Notes: a model not told the origin generated them from the sequence alone. 42,301 nucleotides of DNA from Haplomitrium mnioides (GCA_049999725.1 JBNGIS010015120.1:76003-118303), one strand, 5' to 3'; shown: positions 1 through 10,308, counted from the stretch's first letter. Numbers and translations: made by a program.

Positions 1-2
1 GC

Positions 3-906
3 ACTATATTCTGCAAGTATGATGACTCGAAACCATTTTCAAAAAATGAAATTTTTGATATTGTATCATCTTTTGCGACAGTAACAACTTCGGAGTTTTG
101 GTTTTTTGTGATCATTCATTCTTCGTAGCAGTTTGGCATCAATGAAGATGCCTTTTCTAAAGTCTGCTATACAATTGATCACGGCATCTGGTGAGTTGTT
201 CTTTCATTTTTATTTTTTTTTATTTCTTTGTTTTTTTTCTCTTGCATTTTTGTTACCATGTTTAATTTGATTGTTTATCTTTTTGGAGGGACAAAAACAA
301 TATTCATCATTCTGGTGGTCGTAGAATCGCATATGATCACGAGTATTGGATGGTAGGCTACTGGACAAATGAAGGAAAGAGGAGCATGCGCCTTTTCAAT
401 TTGGAGCCTTCTTCTACGACCGGACTTCCTCGGCAGATTATGCGGAGTGTTTTTAGCTGCCCTGCAGTTTTGGCAAAGCTTAAACATCCAAGAGATGATG
501 CTCTTGTGAATGTTTATCAGAAGCCATAGGCTCTCTATAATTTTTTTATTAACCATTTATCAACAGAGCAAGATTGGATCCTTGATCTCTGCTCTGGGTT
601 TGGCACAAGCCTTGTTTGTGCTGTCAAGCTGATGCAAAATTGCATCACCGTGGAATATGATGGACGTCAGGCTATTTATATTCCTCAGAGGGTTTTGGAG
701 ATGGCTTCCTTGCCATTCGATGTGATTGAGTCACAGATATTTTTGCTTACCACAAGGAACATGTTCCTCTTGTTACTACAAGTGCTTCTAGTGACTCTAT
801 TGTAATGTCGGGAATTGGAAAGTCTAGACAGGATTCTCTAGTGGCTGCAGATGCTCAGCCTGTAGATTTATATGAGACACTTCCTCCCAAAGAGGATAGA
901 GTCTAA
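3..906 (+). pseudogene. N4-cytosine/N6-adenine-type DNA methyltransferase relic with one intron
   Basis: Exon 3-190 and exon 289-906 join across a phase-2 intron. The joined frame reads WDKNNIHHSGGRR followed by an HEYWMVGYW block, the usual W-D-K...G-R...H-E segment of the amino-methyltransferase fold. Next comes the ...HP...YQKP approach and then WILDLCSGFGTSL, the SAM-binding motif I (family form D-P-F-x-G-x-G-T). An E-Y-D acidic strand end follows 15-20 residues later. Motif I lying C-terminal of this block is the beta-class order of N6_N4_Mtase proteins. The catalytic DPPY/SPPW motif would be upstream, outside the window. Breaks are TAG at 126-128, TAG at 527-529 and a frameshift near 740-750, after which an open tail runs to TAA 904-906. 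It lies just inside the TIR-1 subterminal repeats. The family call is firm; host gene versus transposon cargo is not settled. Confidence 0.75.
191..288 (+). other. Spliceosomal intron of the methyltransferase relic
   Basis: The donor is CTG|GTGAGT at 190/191 and the acceptor is GGAG|GG at 288/289, after a strongly T-rich tract. Splicing joins TG+G to give a Trp codon and keeps the family-consistent frame. This 98-bp T-rich intron shows the gene had been adapted to a eukaryotic host before it decayed. Confidence 0.65.
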
Positions 907-933
907 GGACCTCTTTGTACACTTTGCATCAAT

Positions 934-939
934 AATAAA
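934..939 (+). terminator. Candidate poly(A) signal after the methyltransferase relic
   Basis: AATAAA lies 28 bp after the TAA stop and is followed by a T-rich stretch. The motif is common by chance in AT-rich DNA. Confidence 0.3.
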
Positions 940-1089
940 ATTTATTTTTTCCAAATCTTTCTTTGCCAATGTTTCATCTTGTTGCTCTTTCAATCTATTT
1001 CAAGTCTTTTCATCACGATTCAGTTTATTGCGCATGAGAATAAGTTGATTCAATTGATAGTCTAAGAATGGTTTGAACTCAATTCCTAA

Positions 1090-1450
1090 TCTAAGAATGA
1101 TTTGGAGTCTTTGCACATTGTTTAGTGTCTTTGACCATTTAGGCTTTGTAGTTCTTGTTCTGATTCTCTGCATGCTTAAGCTATAAGGTTATTGTTCAGA
1201 GTCCTTGCACCCGTTGGTCAAAGGGTTCTTGTTCAATGTCTATGCGTACATAGGCTGCAGGGTTCTTACTTAGAATCTTGGTGTGTTTTGGCTCTAGTTT
1301 TCTAGTTCAAAGTCCATGCGTGCATAACTTCATTGTTCTTGTTCAAAGTCTAAGCACGTAGAGGATTTAGGATTCTTGTTCGGAGTCTATGCCCGTAGAG
1401 GCTTTACGGTTCTTGTTTGGAGTCTATGCTTGCATAGACTTTGTTGGCTA
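1090..1450. repeat. Subterminal minisatellite of TIR-1
   Basis: Degenerate tandem units of the form GTTCTTGTTCGGAGTCTATG plus a GC-containing palindromic core and TAGRCTTT, spaced roughly 37-40 bp. In reverse complement they match the arrays in TIR-2 at 18431-18815 and 21690-22345. There is no credible coding frame. The stretch from 907 to 1789 holds only these repeats plus AT-rich subterminal sequence. Confidence 0.75.
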
Positions 1451-1798
1451 CAATGTTTAAAGTCAAGTTTAAAGTCCTTACTCAACTGGCATTTACGTTT
1501 TCCTGTAGTTTTTTTCCACCAAAAGATACATGTTTTATTTCATTTTTGATGAATTTAGTTTATTCACAATAGTGTCAAGTTTTTATAAAATATTTGAATA
1601 ACCAAAATGTTTGTTTTTCAAGTTTTTTCTATAAAGAAATATTTGAAATATAATCTCAATGTAAAATATGCATTTTTTGTTTATAATAAATGATTTTTTT
1701 TTCGAAAAGAAGGTTTTAGTCGTAAATTTGATGTTTTTGAATGCCAAATCTTCAAAAAAGAAATTTTGACTGCCAAGTGAAATAGGAACTGAGTAGTG

Positions 1799-1824
1799 GT
1801 TCCTGGTTCAAAGTAGCGGTTGTT
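1799..1824. repeat. Right terminal inverted repeat of TIR-1
   Basis: Read inward from the junction, the core is CGCTACTTTGAACCAGGAAC, preceded by AACAAC. It differs from the TIR-2 termini at only a couple of positions. The outer edge at 1824 is set by the frame-checked junction of TIR-2. Confidence 0.8.
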
Positions 1825-2130
1825 AGGGGGAGATCTTATAGAGGACGTGGTGAAGGTAGAGGTTATGTACAACATAACCACAATCAACAAAATTTTGAGA
1901 ATGCAGCTCATGGTAGAGGCTGCGGAAATTTTCGAGGAAGAAGAAGCTTTTGTGGAAGAGGTGGAAGGCAAAACATTCATGATGTAGTTTGTTGGGAGTG
2001 TGGAAAAGCATGTCATTATACAAATAATTGCTATAGTAGGTCCAACAACAATAACAGAGGATATGATCGGAGACAACAAGGAAATTATGCATCCTCATCA
2101 AGGAGTGATGTTGAGCATCTCTTTGTTTTG
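1825..2130 (+). pseudogene. Copia gag C-terminal part with CCHC zinc knuckle
   Basis: The frame starting at 1825 is rich in Arg, Gly, Asn and Gln (RGRG-type linkers). At 1990-2031 it carries a canonical nucleocapsid knuckle, C-x2-C-x4-H-x4-C (CWECGKACHYTNNC), which in this family binds the genomic RNA during packaging. The frame is open into the protease region. The N-terminal gag is cut off at 1824/1825 by the terminus of TIR-1, with the codon phase still right at the junction. Confidence 0.85.
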
Positions 2131-2460
2131 CAACATATGATGAGTACTCATACACAAGGTTGCAAAAATGATGCATGGTATGTGGATTCTAGTGCGTCAA
2201 ACCATATGACACATCATAAAAATTGGTTAAAAGAGCTGTATGATCTAAAGCAGCAAGGGTATGTGGAAACAAGTGATGCTACAATTCATCCAATTGAGCA
2301 GATGGGAAATGTTCCACTTGCTACACATGATGGAAAGTCAAAGTATGGCTGATGTGTTCTATGTACCAACAATTACAAAGAATTTGGTATTTGTTGGTCA
2401 AATGGTAGAACAAGGATAACAAGTTGTTTTTAATGAAGATGGTTGTTTTGTGGAGGATTT
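2128..2460 (+). pseudogene. Copia aspartic protease region
   Basis: The retropepsin active site appears as WYVDSSASNHMT at about 2176-2211, with D-S-S-A in place of the usual D-S-G-A. This protease cuts the gag-pol polyprotein. The downstream ...IEQMGNVPLATHDGK segment matches the usual copia linker. The frame breaks near 2345-2352 and continues in another frame, with a TAA near 2418, into the pre-integrase region. Translation is contiguous with gag upstream, so this was a single gag-pol ORF. Confidence 0.85.
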
Positions 2461-3514
2461 GAAGAATAGAAACAGATTGGTTGCTAGAGGAAGTAAGATC
2501 GAAAGGATGTTTATATTGGATATAAAGACTCCAATGGTAAATAATAATGTCATGTATACGCAAAATAATACAGTTATTGGAGATGCAGATATGTGGTACA
2601 AAAGAATCAAATATGTGAATCTACAAAGGCTGAGATCAATGCAGTCTATGGGTGTGGTTATCGGTTTGCCACAATTCAAGAATGTTGATATGCAAAAGGT
2701 GTGTGAAGCATATCAGTTTCGAAAAAAGTCAAGGCATCCATTCCCGCATCAAAGAAATATGAGTAAAAAGCCTTTAGATGTAGTACATTATGAGGTGTGG
2801 AGACCTACTGAGCATGCATCAATGTCAGGAAATAAGTATTTTGCTACTTTTGTGTTTGACCATACAAGGAAGATATGGGTTTATTTTGTGAAGACAAAAA
2901 GAGAAGTGTTTGAGCACTTTAAGAGCTTTAAGAAGATGGTGGAAAAGAAATATGGTTTGTAGATTAAATGCCTACGGTCAGATGGTGGAGGTGAGTATTT
3001 TTCACGAGAGTTTAGCAGATTTCTGGTAGATAAGGGTGTAAAGAGGCAATTCACATGGAGATATACTCCACAACATAATGGAGTAGCAGAGAGAAAGAAT
3101 AAGCATATTGCAAAAATTGCTCGTGCCTTGATTAATGAGAAGAACATACCAAAATACTATTAGGTAGAGGCTGTATATATAGCTATATATATCATGAATA
3201 TGACTCCTATTGTAGGAATACATGATATTACTCCAAAATAAAGATTTACAACTATCAAAAGTGATGTATCTCACTTGAAGGTATTTGGATGTACTGCATA
3301 TGTACACATACCAGATGAGCTAAGGACTAAGCTAGATCCTAACGCTGAGAAGTGTATTTTCATTGGGTATTCTTTGGATAAAAAAGGATACCGATGTTAC
3401 AACCTTGTAACAAGCAAAATCAGGGTAAGTAGAGATGTTGTATTTGATGAGTTGAGTCGTTGGTATGGTGTAGAAAAAGTTGTGAAGACTCATATGGAGG
3501 AAGAAGAAGTGTAG
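2450..3514 (+). pseudogene. Copia pre-integrase and integrase
   Basis: A GAG-pre-integrase segment (DMWYKRIKYVNLQRL) is followed by the integrase core. The three catalytic acidic residues are visible: Asp in FVFDHTRKIW, Asp in CLRSDGGGEYF, and Glu in HNGVAERKNKH. After them come the VFGCTAYVHIPDE and KCIFIGYS blocks typical of copia integrase C-terminal parts. In-frame stops lie at about 2960, 3161-3163 (TAG where the family has Trp) and about 3240. The protein would insert cDNA into chromosomes, but the ORF is broken and cannot be functional. About 3515-3700 is a low-conservation linker toward RT with further stops. Confidence 0.88.
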
Positions 3515-3701
3515 AAAAAAATCAGCAAATCAAGAATTACAATCACAACTGTTGAGTGGACCAGGACAGAGTTCAAACACTCTGTTTAAGAGTGTTAATC
3601 CATTGTTAGGAAGATTGAGTTCAGGTTCACCAAATGTATCACTTGGAAATGATGAAAGTAAGACAGGTTCAGCAAATGGAAAGGAAAAGATGGATCAATA
3701 G

Positions 3702-5011
3702 ATGGATACAAGTCACTCAAGTGATGGTGAAGAGGTTGATATACCCACTTTGCAAGCACTTGGTGTGCAAAGTATGCAAGATGAGGTACGCAGATCTACA
3801 CGTATAAAGTATCTAGCAAGGAGGTTGAGTTATGATAGTTTTTCTGCATGTCATTATGCATATATGGTGAAAGTTATACAAGATATAGAACCCACTTGTT
3901 TTGAGGATGCAATTGGCATACCTGAATGGGAGTTAGCTATGGATGAAGAAGTGAATGCACTTGATGAGAATGAGACTTGGAAGCTAACACCACTACCTGA
4001 TGGGAAGAAAGTGATTGCTTGTAAGTAGGTTTACAAAGTAAAGTAAAATGCAGATGGTTCAATAAGCATTTACAAGGCTAGACTAGTAGCCAAAGGATAT
4101 GCTCAAACATATGGGATAGATTTTTATGAAACATTCAGTCATGTTATGAAGATGGGGATTGTGAGAACTGTGATTGCTATAGCTGCTGCTAAGAGATGGG
4201 ATTTACATCAGATGGTTGTGAAAATGCTTTTTTGAATGGAAAGTTACATGAAGAAGTGTATATGGAGCAGCCACAAGGATATGTACACCATAAGTTTCCA
4301 AACTATGTGTGTAAATTGAAGAAAGCTTTATGCGGATTAAAGCAAGCACCTAGAGCATAGACAAATAGAATAAGCAAGTTTTTACAAAGTATTGGATTTG
4401 TCATCAGCGAGGCAGATTACTCTATGTATGTGCAGAAAACGAATATAGGTTTGGTTATCATAGTGATATATGTTGATGATCTAATTATTACAAGTGATGA
4501 TAAGCTGCAGATTGAAAATGTTAAGAAGAGGCTTGGAGTGAAATTTGATATGAAAGACTTGGGAGAACTTATGTACTTCTTGAACATAGAAGTAATAAGA
4601 ACACAACAAGGTATTTTGTTACTTCAATGGAAGTATATTCTAGACATGTTACAAAAATACAGTATGACAACATGTAAGCCTATTTCTACTCCACTTGAAC
4701 AAAATGCAAAGTTAAGAGCTGAATTAGAAGATGAATTGAAAGATCCAACTGTGTACCGGAAAATAGTTGGAAGTTTGATTTATGCGACCATGACAAGACC
4801 AGATATGTCTCATGATGTGGGAGTACTTAGTCAGCTTATGCAGATGCCAAGAAAGCCACATTTAGATGCGGTAAGGAGAGCATTATGTTACTCAAAAGGT
4901 ACACTCAATTATGGTTTATTTTATGCATATAGAGTTGAAGTAAAACTATTTGGATATACTGATGCAGATTGGGCTAGATATACATATGACAGAAGATCTA
5001 CAAATGGTTAT
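3702..5011 (+). pseudogene. Copia reverse transcriptase and start of RNase H
   Basis: The segment begins with the linker ending ALDENETWKLTPLP, then [23 protein letters not shown] and the catalytic YVDDL box at 4469-4483. RNase H starts near 4930 (FGYTDADWA) and stops abruptly at NGY, where the solo LTR is inserted. Stops at 4026-4028 and 4358-4360 are TAG where relatives have Trp, and frameshifts lie near 4220. The enzyme copies element RNA to cDNA; this copy is dead. Confidence 0.9.
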
Positions 5012-5140
5012 TGTAACACTACACACATACTACACACATACATCACACACCAAAATTAGCACAAACACATACAAGAGTAGCGCATAAAGGACTTCAAGAA
5101 CCCACAAGGTAAGAGATGCCCAACAAGGCACTCTCCCTTC

Positions 5141-5148
5141 TTTATATA
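5141..5148 (-). promoter_or_regulatory. TATA box of the solo LTR
   Basis: TATATAAA on the minus strand, about 130 bp downstream (in LTR orientation) of the first G-box. Transcription would start roughly 25-35 bp further on, near 5110. Confidence 0.6.
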
Positions 5149-5272
5149 CTAACTTAGAAGTACTTTGCTTACATAGGTGGCGAAACCCCATTGGTTCCTT
5201 TTCTATCCTCCTCTAATTGGACCACCCTTTTCTTCCTCTTTCATTGATTGGACCACCCTTTACTTTTATTCT

Positions 5273-5455
5273 CCTTCTGCCACGTGTCCTTATCTTAGAA
5301 CCTTCCATTTCTCTTTAGTTCTTCTTCTGCCACGTGTCCTTATCTTAGAACCTTCTATTTGCTTTAATCCTCCGCTTGCCACGTGTCCTTATCCTCTTCT
5401 AAAGTAGCCTTTCCTTTACTTTAATTCATTGACTTTCTCTCCTCTTGCCACGTGT
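5273..5455 (-). promoter_or_regulatory. Four tandem G-box/ABRE modules in the solo LTR U3
   Basis: CACGTG cores lie at 5281-5286, 5331-5336, 5380-5385 and 5449-5454. Each is embedded in GACACGTGGC (minus strand), the plant ABA-response/G-box consensus bound by bZIP and bHLH factors. The first three modules repeat with about 50-bp spacing, including flanking TATCTTAGAACCTTC-type sequence. All lie upstream of the TATA box in LTR orientation. Confidence 0.7.
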
Positions 5456-5571
5456 CACTCTCTCTATAATAGCACTCGCTTTTTAACACTCTAACTTAGT
5501 GATAGCTTTCTAGATCTAGTGGTCTCCATTTTTAGTTTGTGCTTACTAAAGTTAGTGACCGTTACAGTTAT

Positions 5572-5944
5572 GTTTTCAGTATTGGAGATACTAAAGTGAG
5601 TTGGAGTAGTAAGAAGCAACCTACAGTTGCTTTGTCAAGCACAAGCAAAGTATAGAGGAGTAGCAATGGCTGCATGTGAAATAGCTTGGCTACGCAAGCT
5701 ATTGACCGATTTAAGACATGATGTGCAAGAGCTTGTGACTTTGTATTGTGACAACATAAGCAACATACAACTGGCAAACAATCCGATGTTTCATGCAAGG
5801 ACCAAACACATTGAGGTTCATTACCATTACATACGAGATAAGGTACTTGAAGGTGAGATTGATTTGGTGTATGTGAATACATATGAGCAAGTAGCTTATA
5901 TTTTTACAAAGTCAATAGGTGCAGAGAAGCAACATAAGTTTTGA
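5572..5944 (+). pseudogene. Copia RNase H C-terminal part
   Basis: Continues the RNase H cut at 5011: SWSSKKQPTVALSST, then EIAWLRKLLTDL, LYCDNISNIQLANNP, RTKHIEVHYHYIRDKV and a final FTKSIGAEKQHKF before TGA near 5944. A 1-2 base frameshift lies near 5640 in the A(E)AEYRG box. RNase H removes the RNA strand during reverse transcription. It is followed within 45 bp by the polypurine tract. Confidence 0.9.
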
Positions 5945-5977
5945 ACTATGATGGGAATGCTTGACATTGGCTTGAGC

Positions 5978-6246
5978 TTTAGGGGGAGTGTTGAAATACC
6001 AAGCTCGGTACGTAACCTGCCATGATGACGGGTAGAGTCTTATTTTTGGACCCTCTTTAGGGTTAGTTTTGTTAAGTTAATTTAGGGTAAGCTTAAGTAT
6101 AAATACAGAGTATGTAGAGAGAGAAGGTGGGAGATCAAAGAGAGAGCACCGCCATGCCACAAGCCTCTTTCCTTTTGTAAATTTATTGTGTTGAATACGA
6201 TCTCTTATATTTGCCTCCAAAGATTTGTCTCCTCGATTTCTTTACA
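5978..6246 (+). repeat. Copia polypurine tract and 3' LTR
   Basis: The purine tract TTTAGGGGGAG ends at 5988 and is followed by TGTTGAAATACC, a standard copia LTR start at 5989. A TATAAATA box lies at 6098-6105. The end is placed at 6246 (...TTTCTTTACA) because of the CA dinucleotide and the loss of LTR-like sequence. Without a 5' LTR to compare, the end is provisional. Length is about 258 bp. Confidence 0.65.
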
Positions 6247-6745
6247 TGATGTAGAGTGTGAGCGCTTATGCCAAAATAGAGGATGTTGTTTTGTTGACAA
6301 CGTGGTCATAGGATTGCAAATTACCTAAGTTGCCAAGATCGACCACGCACTCTTGTTCAAGCTTCATTTGTTAAAGATGAAAACTAGAGAAATAACAAAC
6401 CTCAGTAAAATTAGTCGAGAAGTCTACTAAGAGCTTGATTAGTTCCAATAGATTTAAGGCTCAACAAGAATTTGAAGTACCTTGTTTCATCTAGATAGTA
6501 TGGTTGATGAGCATTCTTATAAAATGTTAGTAGACTGTGAAAGTTATGAAAATTTCATGTCATTAAGTTTTGTGAAGAAAATCAAAGCTAAACTTATACC
6601 TATCAAGTGAAGTTTTGTGACTATGGCTGATGGCCAAAATCATGAGGTGTTTGCACAAGCCATTCCTTCTTGGGCATAGAGTATAAGGAATCTATGGATT
6701 TTGTTATTGCACCAGTACATTATGACATTATTTTAGGCTTGCTTT
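6247..6745 (+). pseudogene. gypsy-1 protease region (and gag remnant)
   Basis: Near 6500-6610 the translation reads MLVDCESYENFMSLSFVKKI, a retropepsin start in which the usual D-S-G-A has become D-C-E-S. A MADGQ...VFAQ strand follows, as in gypsy proteases. The preceding 250 bp (6247-6500) are stop-filled and probably the tail of gag, but I see no zinc knuckle. The active-site change and the stop near 6608 make it inactive. Confidence 0.65.
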
Positions 6746-7800
6746 GGCTTGAAGATCAATCCACTCAAGCTAGTTAGACAAAACAACAAATTCAAGTTAT
6801 TTTACAATGAAAGAAAAATTCTTTTGGAGCGTCCGACACCATTGGTGAAGAGACCCAAATCAATTTAGTATAATGCTTTGATAAAGAAAGAGTTGCATAT
6901 CTTTGCTAGGTGGATCAAGCCTATTGTGGATTTGAGTAAAGAGGGAGGGAAGTCTATATCAACCTCAATGATTAATGATATTTTGAAGGAGTTTCCAAAT
7001 GTGTTTGTAGAGAGTTTGCCAAAAACGTTGCAAGATGGTTGAGGAATGCCCTTTCTAATTGAGTTGATGCTAGGAATTGCTCTTTATAATCGACCTAAAT
7101 ATTGGTTATCGCTACAAGAGTTGAAAGAGCTTTGCAAGACCTTGACGGATCTTCTTGAGAAGAATTTCATTCAACATAGTATTTTATCGGTATTCTTTGT
7201 ACCAAAGGAAGATGGTGGATTTTGTTTTTGTACGGATTATTGTGGTTTGAACACTCATATAGTAAAGAATGTTTATTCTTTATCATATATTGAAGATTTG
7301 TTTGTTCAATTGAATGGTGCACTATTCTTTTCCAACTTGGATCTTCGAATTGGTTATTGGGAAATTTCTATCTAGCCAAGTGATGTGCCAAAGACAAATT
7401 TTCTTACAAGGTATGGGCATTTTGAGTGGAAGGTCCTTACATTTGGTCTCACTAATGCTTCGGACATATTAATGGATCAAATGCATCAAAATTTTTGATA
7501 ATTTATTAGACAAGTCAGTTTTGGTATTCTTGGATGATATTCTTGTTTTTAGTAAAACTGAAGCTAAGTATCGCAATGACCTAAAAGAAGTTTTTAAGAG
7601 GTTGCACAGTAAGAATTTTTATTGGAATAGATCCAAGTGTGAATTTTGGAAGCATGAGGTTGTTTACCTAGGGCACAAAGTATCTACGAATAGTATCAAA
7701 ATTGAAGAAGAGAAAATTAAAGTTATCACAGAGGGGCCAACACCAAAGAAGGCAAAGGATATTAGAACCTTCAATGGATTGGCAAGATTTGATCGATGAT
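6746..7800 (+). pseudogene. gypsy-1 reverse transcriptase
   Basis: The pre-RT linker contains ILKEFPNVFVESLP. RT blocks follow: LLEKNFIQHSILSVFFVPKEDGG, then FCTDYCGLNTH, FFSNLDLRIGYWEI, and TRYGHFEWKVLTFGLTNA. The catalytic F-L-D-D-I-L box lies at 7527-7544 and the thumb LGHKVSTNSIKIEEEKI follows. Stops occur at 7040, 7374, about 7497-7502 and 7798. It would copy element RNA to DNA. Order and motifs match chromovirus pol. Confidence 0.9.
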
Positions 7801-8581
7801 TCATCCATTATTATATACATATTGATGCACCACTTATAGATCTGCTAGACAATGAGGTTAAGTTTAAATGGACCGCTAAAGAGCAAGCGACATTTCAACA
7901 ACTCAATGATGTAGTCTCTTCTAATCCTACTCTACAACCATATGATCCAAAGGTATGTTGTATAGTTGATTTTAATGCTTCTAATTTTGTTATTGGAGCA
8001 GTTTTACAACAAGAGTTTGAAGATGGACTTCATCCAATTGCCTTCATATCATGCTGATTAAATGAGTTGAAGATAAATTATTCTACAATAGATCAAGAGC
8101 AATTGACAATAGTTTATGCTACCAAAGTTTGGAGATATTGTCTTTTTAGAAGACCAATACTTATGTGCACCAATCATAGACCACTACTACAAGCAATCCA
8201 TTTGGAAAATATAACAAGTAACCATCACCAATGGGAAGATCCATTGTAACTCATCAATATCAAGTTAGAGAACAAGCCTAGAAGGTTCCACACCACTTTT
8301 GATGCATTGTCACAAAGACAAGATCATTTAGTGAATACAATGAAGGTGGTTAACATTAACGTATTGCATTTTAATGAAGCAACTAGTGAAAGTTATCATA
8401 AAAAACTACAAGAAGTTGTTTGTTTTTCTTGTTTGAGTACAATTGGCAGTCAAACTTAGTGGGTATCACTCTTTTTTCATTCAAGATGGTATTTTCTATC
8501 GAAGCCATCAAATATATGTTCCACAAGATGATACACTTTAAATAGCTTGTTTACAAGAAGCGTATAACATTTTCGTTGTCA
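7801..8581 (+). pseudogene. gypsy-1 RNase H and start of integrase
   Basis: Connection blocks (KFKWTAKEQATFQQLND) lead into RNase H (VDFNASNFVIGAVLQQ, ELKINYSTIDQEQLTIV, CTNHRPLLQAI), then the FDALSQRQD tail near 8300. The region after about 8440 has more stops. The final codons before 8582 (ACLQEAYNIF) are the start of the integrase zinc-binding region, where gypsy-2 cuts in. The matching continuation lies at 25583. Confidence 0.85.
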
Positions 8582-10308
8582 TGTTGTGGATCAGCTACTG
8601 CTTGAAACCACAGAGTATGCAAGTGAAATGTCTGAAATAGATATTGACATGGAGGACGTATCTGATGAGGAACCAGACCTGCCAAGGATATATGTATTAG
8701 AGGAATGATTTGGATGTCAATAGAGGAAATATGGGGTTTTCGGTTTTTCAGAAAAATCTGTACAGAGTAAACTGTATTCTTATTAGGTGAGTATTGGAGC
8801 TAATATTTCATAGGCAAAGCATTTATGTTAAATTTCATTAGTAACAATTTACAGAAGTAAAAAAAAACCTATTGTAAACTAGGAGTTATAACTGGTCAAA
8901 GGTAAACTAGAACTCTCTAGAAAAAGTCAAAAACAAAGTATATAAATAGAAAAAATGAAAGCATTATTTCATAAGTAAAAATATTATTTTAAAAGCCTTC
9001 CAAAAAGGTATAGTATAGGCAATTTGGACTAGTATCAAGAATTTTAGAGGGAATCAGATTCATCTAGAATACACTAAAAAGGAGAAAAGTCAAGAGAGGC
9101 TACTTTTAATCTTTGACTTGCTCTTTAAAAGAATCTAGAAATATGAAAGTAGCCTTTTTATTTTGAGAAAAATAAAAGGGAATAGTTGAATTGGTCATAT
9201 GCTTGGTCAAGGAAAGCTCCAAATGAGAAGGCTCTTCTTGAAAAAGTAAGAAAAAGTTAAAGTTACTTTAGAGCTACTTTTGAGAAAAGCTCCAAATGAG
9301 AAGCTTCTTGAGAAAAAGGCAAAGATACTTTAGTAGATATTCTAGGAGATACTTTTAAATTTAAAATTGAAAGGCTAGCTTTTACCTAGGGTAAAAGCAT
9401 CTCTAGGTTTTACTAGTAGTAATTAACTAAACTAGTATATAAAGAGAGAAAAGAGAGAGCAAAAGAGCTTAGAGTGGCTTGAGCTTAGCATTCATTTTCA
9501 CACTTGGGGAGTTCATTCTTGGAGAGATCATTGGTGAGGCGCTTGGAGGAGCTCTTGGAGGACAAACACTTGAGGAGGGGTTTCCAAAAAGGTGAAGAAT
9601 TTTTAATATCAAATGGAGACGTGATGGGAAAATAGCTACGAATTTCAGAACTTGTCAAAAGAACCAACAATGTACCACCATCATACAACAACATTGAATT
9701 GAAGCGTTTCATCAACTTGATGAGCTACTACTTATTCTTGCTAAAAAACTTTGCCTCTTTGACCTCACCATTGTACCAACATTTGTACTCTTCAATAGAG
9801 TGGGTATGGACCTTGGAGCATGAGCAATCATTCTATTATCTCAAGGAGAGAATTCTTAATGGCTTCAATAGATGACTAAAGAATGACCATCGTAGTATAT
9901 GTAGTTGTCGTGGCTAATATCCATATGCGCCAACGATTGGTTGAGCAATTTGGAGTGGAAAGAATGGAGAAAATTTTGGTAGATCCCAACTCATTTGTTT
10001 TTCCTATTTTAATTCAAGCAATTTATGAGGTGCATATTTTGAATTGTGGTAAGTGTGGTATTGTGATAGGTGTGGTGGAAAGATGAACTCGAGTGAAGGA
10101 GTACAATATCAATTCATGATGGGAAAGAGTCCGGTCTTCTGTAGCAAAGAGGATGAGAACATAGAGGATTATTTGTGAGACTTCAAACGTACCTACTTGT
10201 AAAGAATCGGCTCAAACAATGTATTTGCAGCCAACGTGATGATGTGTGTTTACTAGCTAGTGTCAGATACCCGGTGTATTCCCAGAGAAGAAAACGCATA
10301 CTACGACA
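8582..10308 (+). repeat. gypsy-2 5' LTR
   Basis: 1727 bp, TGTTGTGG...CTACGACA, matching 23858-25582. The first ~140 bp encode, in the sister copy, the C-terminal end of pol; here the same frame carries a TGA. A TATATAAAG box lies at 9436-9444. Small ORFs on both strands have no recognisable family and are LTR noise. Confidence 0.88.
9436..9444 (+). promoter_or_regulatory. TATA box of gypsy-2 5' LTR
   Basis: TATATAAAG within CTAGTATATAAAGAGAG. The sister LTR has TATACAAAG at the matching place, so only this copy keeps the consensus. Confidence 0.6.

Larger units (their letters stand above)
1..1824. mobile_element. TIR-1: right-hand part of a TIR DNA element (left end outside window)
   Basis: The right terminus is defined by comparison with TIR-2 (18101-22791). 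Bases 1799-1824 match both inverted termini of TIR-2 apart from a few substitutions, and weaker similarity extends inward to about 1788. The AT-rich 300-370 bp inside this terminus also align with the reverse complement of the left end of TIR-2, so TIR-1 lies in the opposite orientation. To the right, sequence switches at 1825 to copia gag codons already in frame, so the element interrupts copia gag. Inside are a methyltransferase pseudogene (3-906) and subterminal minisatellite repeats (about 1090-1450). The left end, its target duplication and any transposase lie outside the window. It is an inference that everything from 1 to 1824 belongs to one element. Confidence 0.65.
5012..5566 (-). mobile_element. 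Solo LTR inserted in copia RNase H
   Basis: The 555-bp insert starts TGTAAC and ends GTTACA (TG...CA ends) and is flanked by a perfect 5-bp duplication GTTAT (5007-5011 and 5567-5571). Removing the insert and one copy joins NGY directly to VFS in the expected RNase H frame, so both edges are exact. There is no internal coding sequence, hence a solo LTR. The better TATA box (5141-5148) reads on the minus strand, with four G-box sites upstream of it in that orientation. A CA-rich simple sequence occupies 5014-5053. The parent family is not identified and does not match the other LTRs here. Confidence 0.88.
1825..6246 (+). mobile_element. Degenerate Ty1/copia retrotransposon, 5' end missing
   Basis: Domain order is gag zinc knuckle, protease, integrase, reverse transcriptase, RNase H. 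Integrase before RT is diagnostic of copia. The 5' LTR and most of gag are lost to TIR-1 or lie outside the window, and RNase H is split by a solo LTR (5012-5566). A purine tract and a probable 3' LTR follow. Many stops fall at positions where the family has Trp. Because gypsy-1 gag is absent from the window and gypsy-1 protease starts soon after 6246, this element is probably inserted into gypsy-1 (inference). Confidence 0.9.

Noticed and set aside
5177-5407. 76-codon plus-strand frame
   Set aside because: It falls within the solo LTR promoter region, and the apparent repeats are the G-box modules.
9485-9715. Minus-strand frame seen also at 24757-24987, as a possible conserved antisense gene
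   Set aside because: The two copies are the two LTRs of one element, so similarity is due to duplication, not selection.
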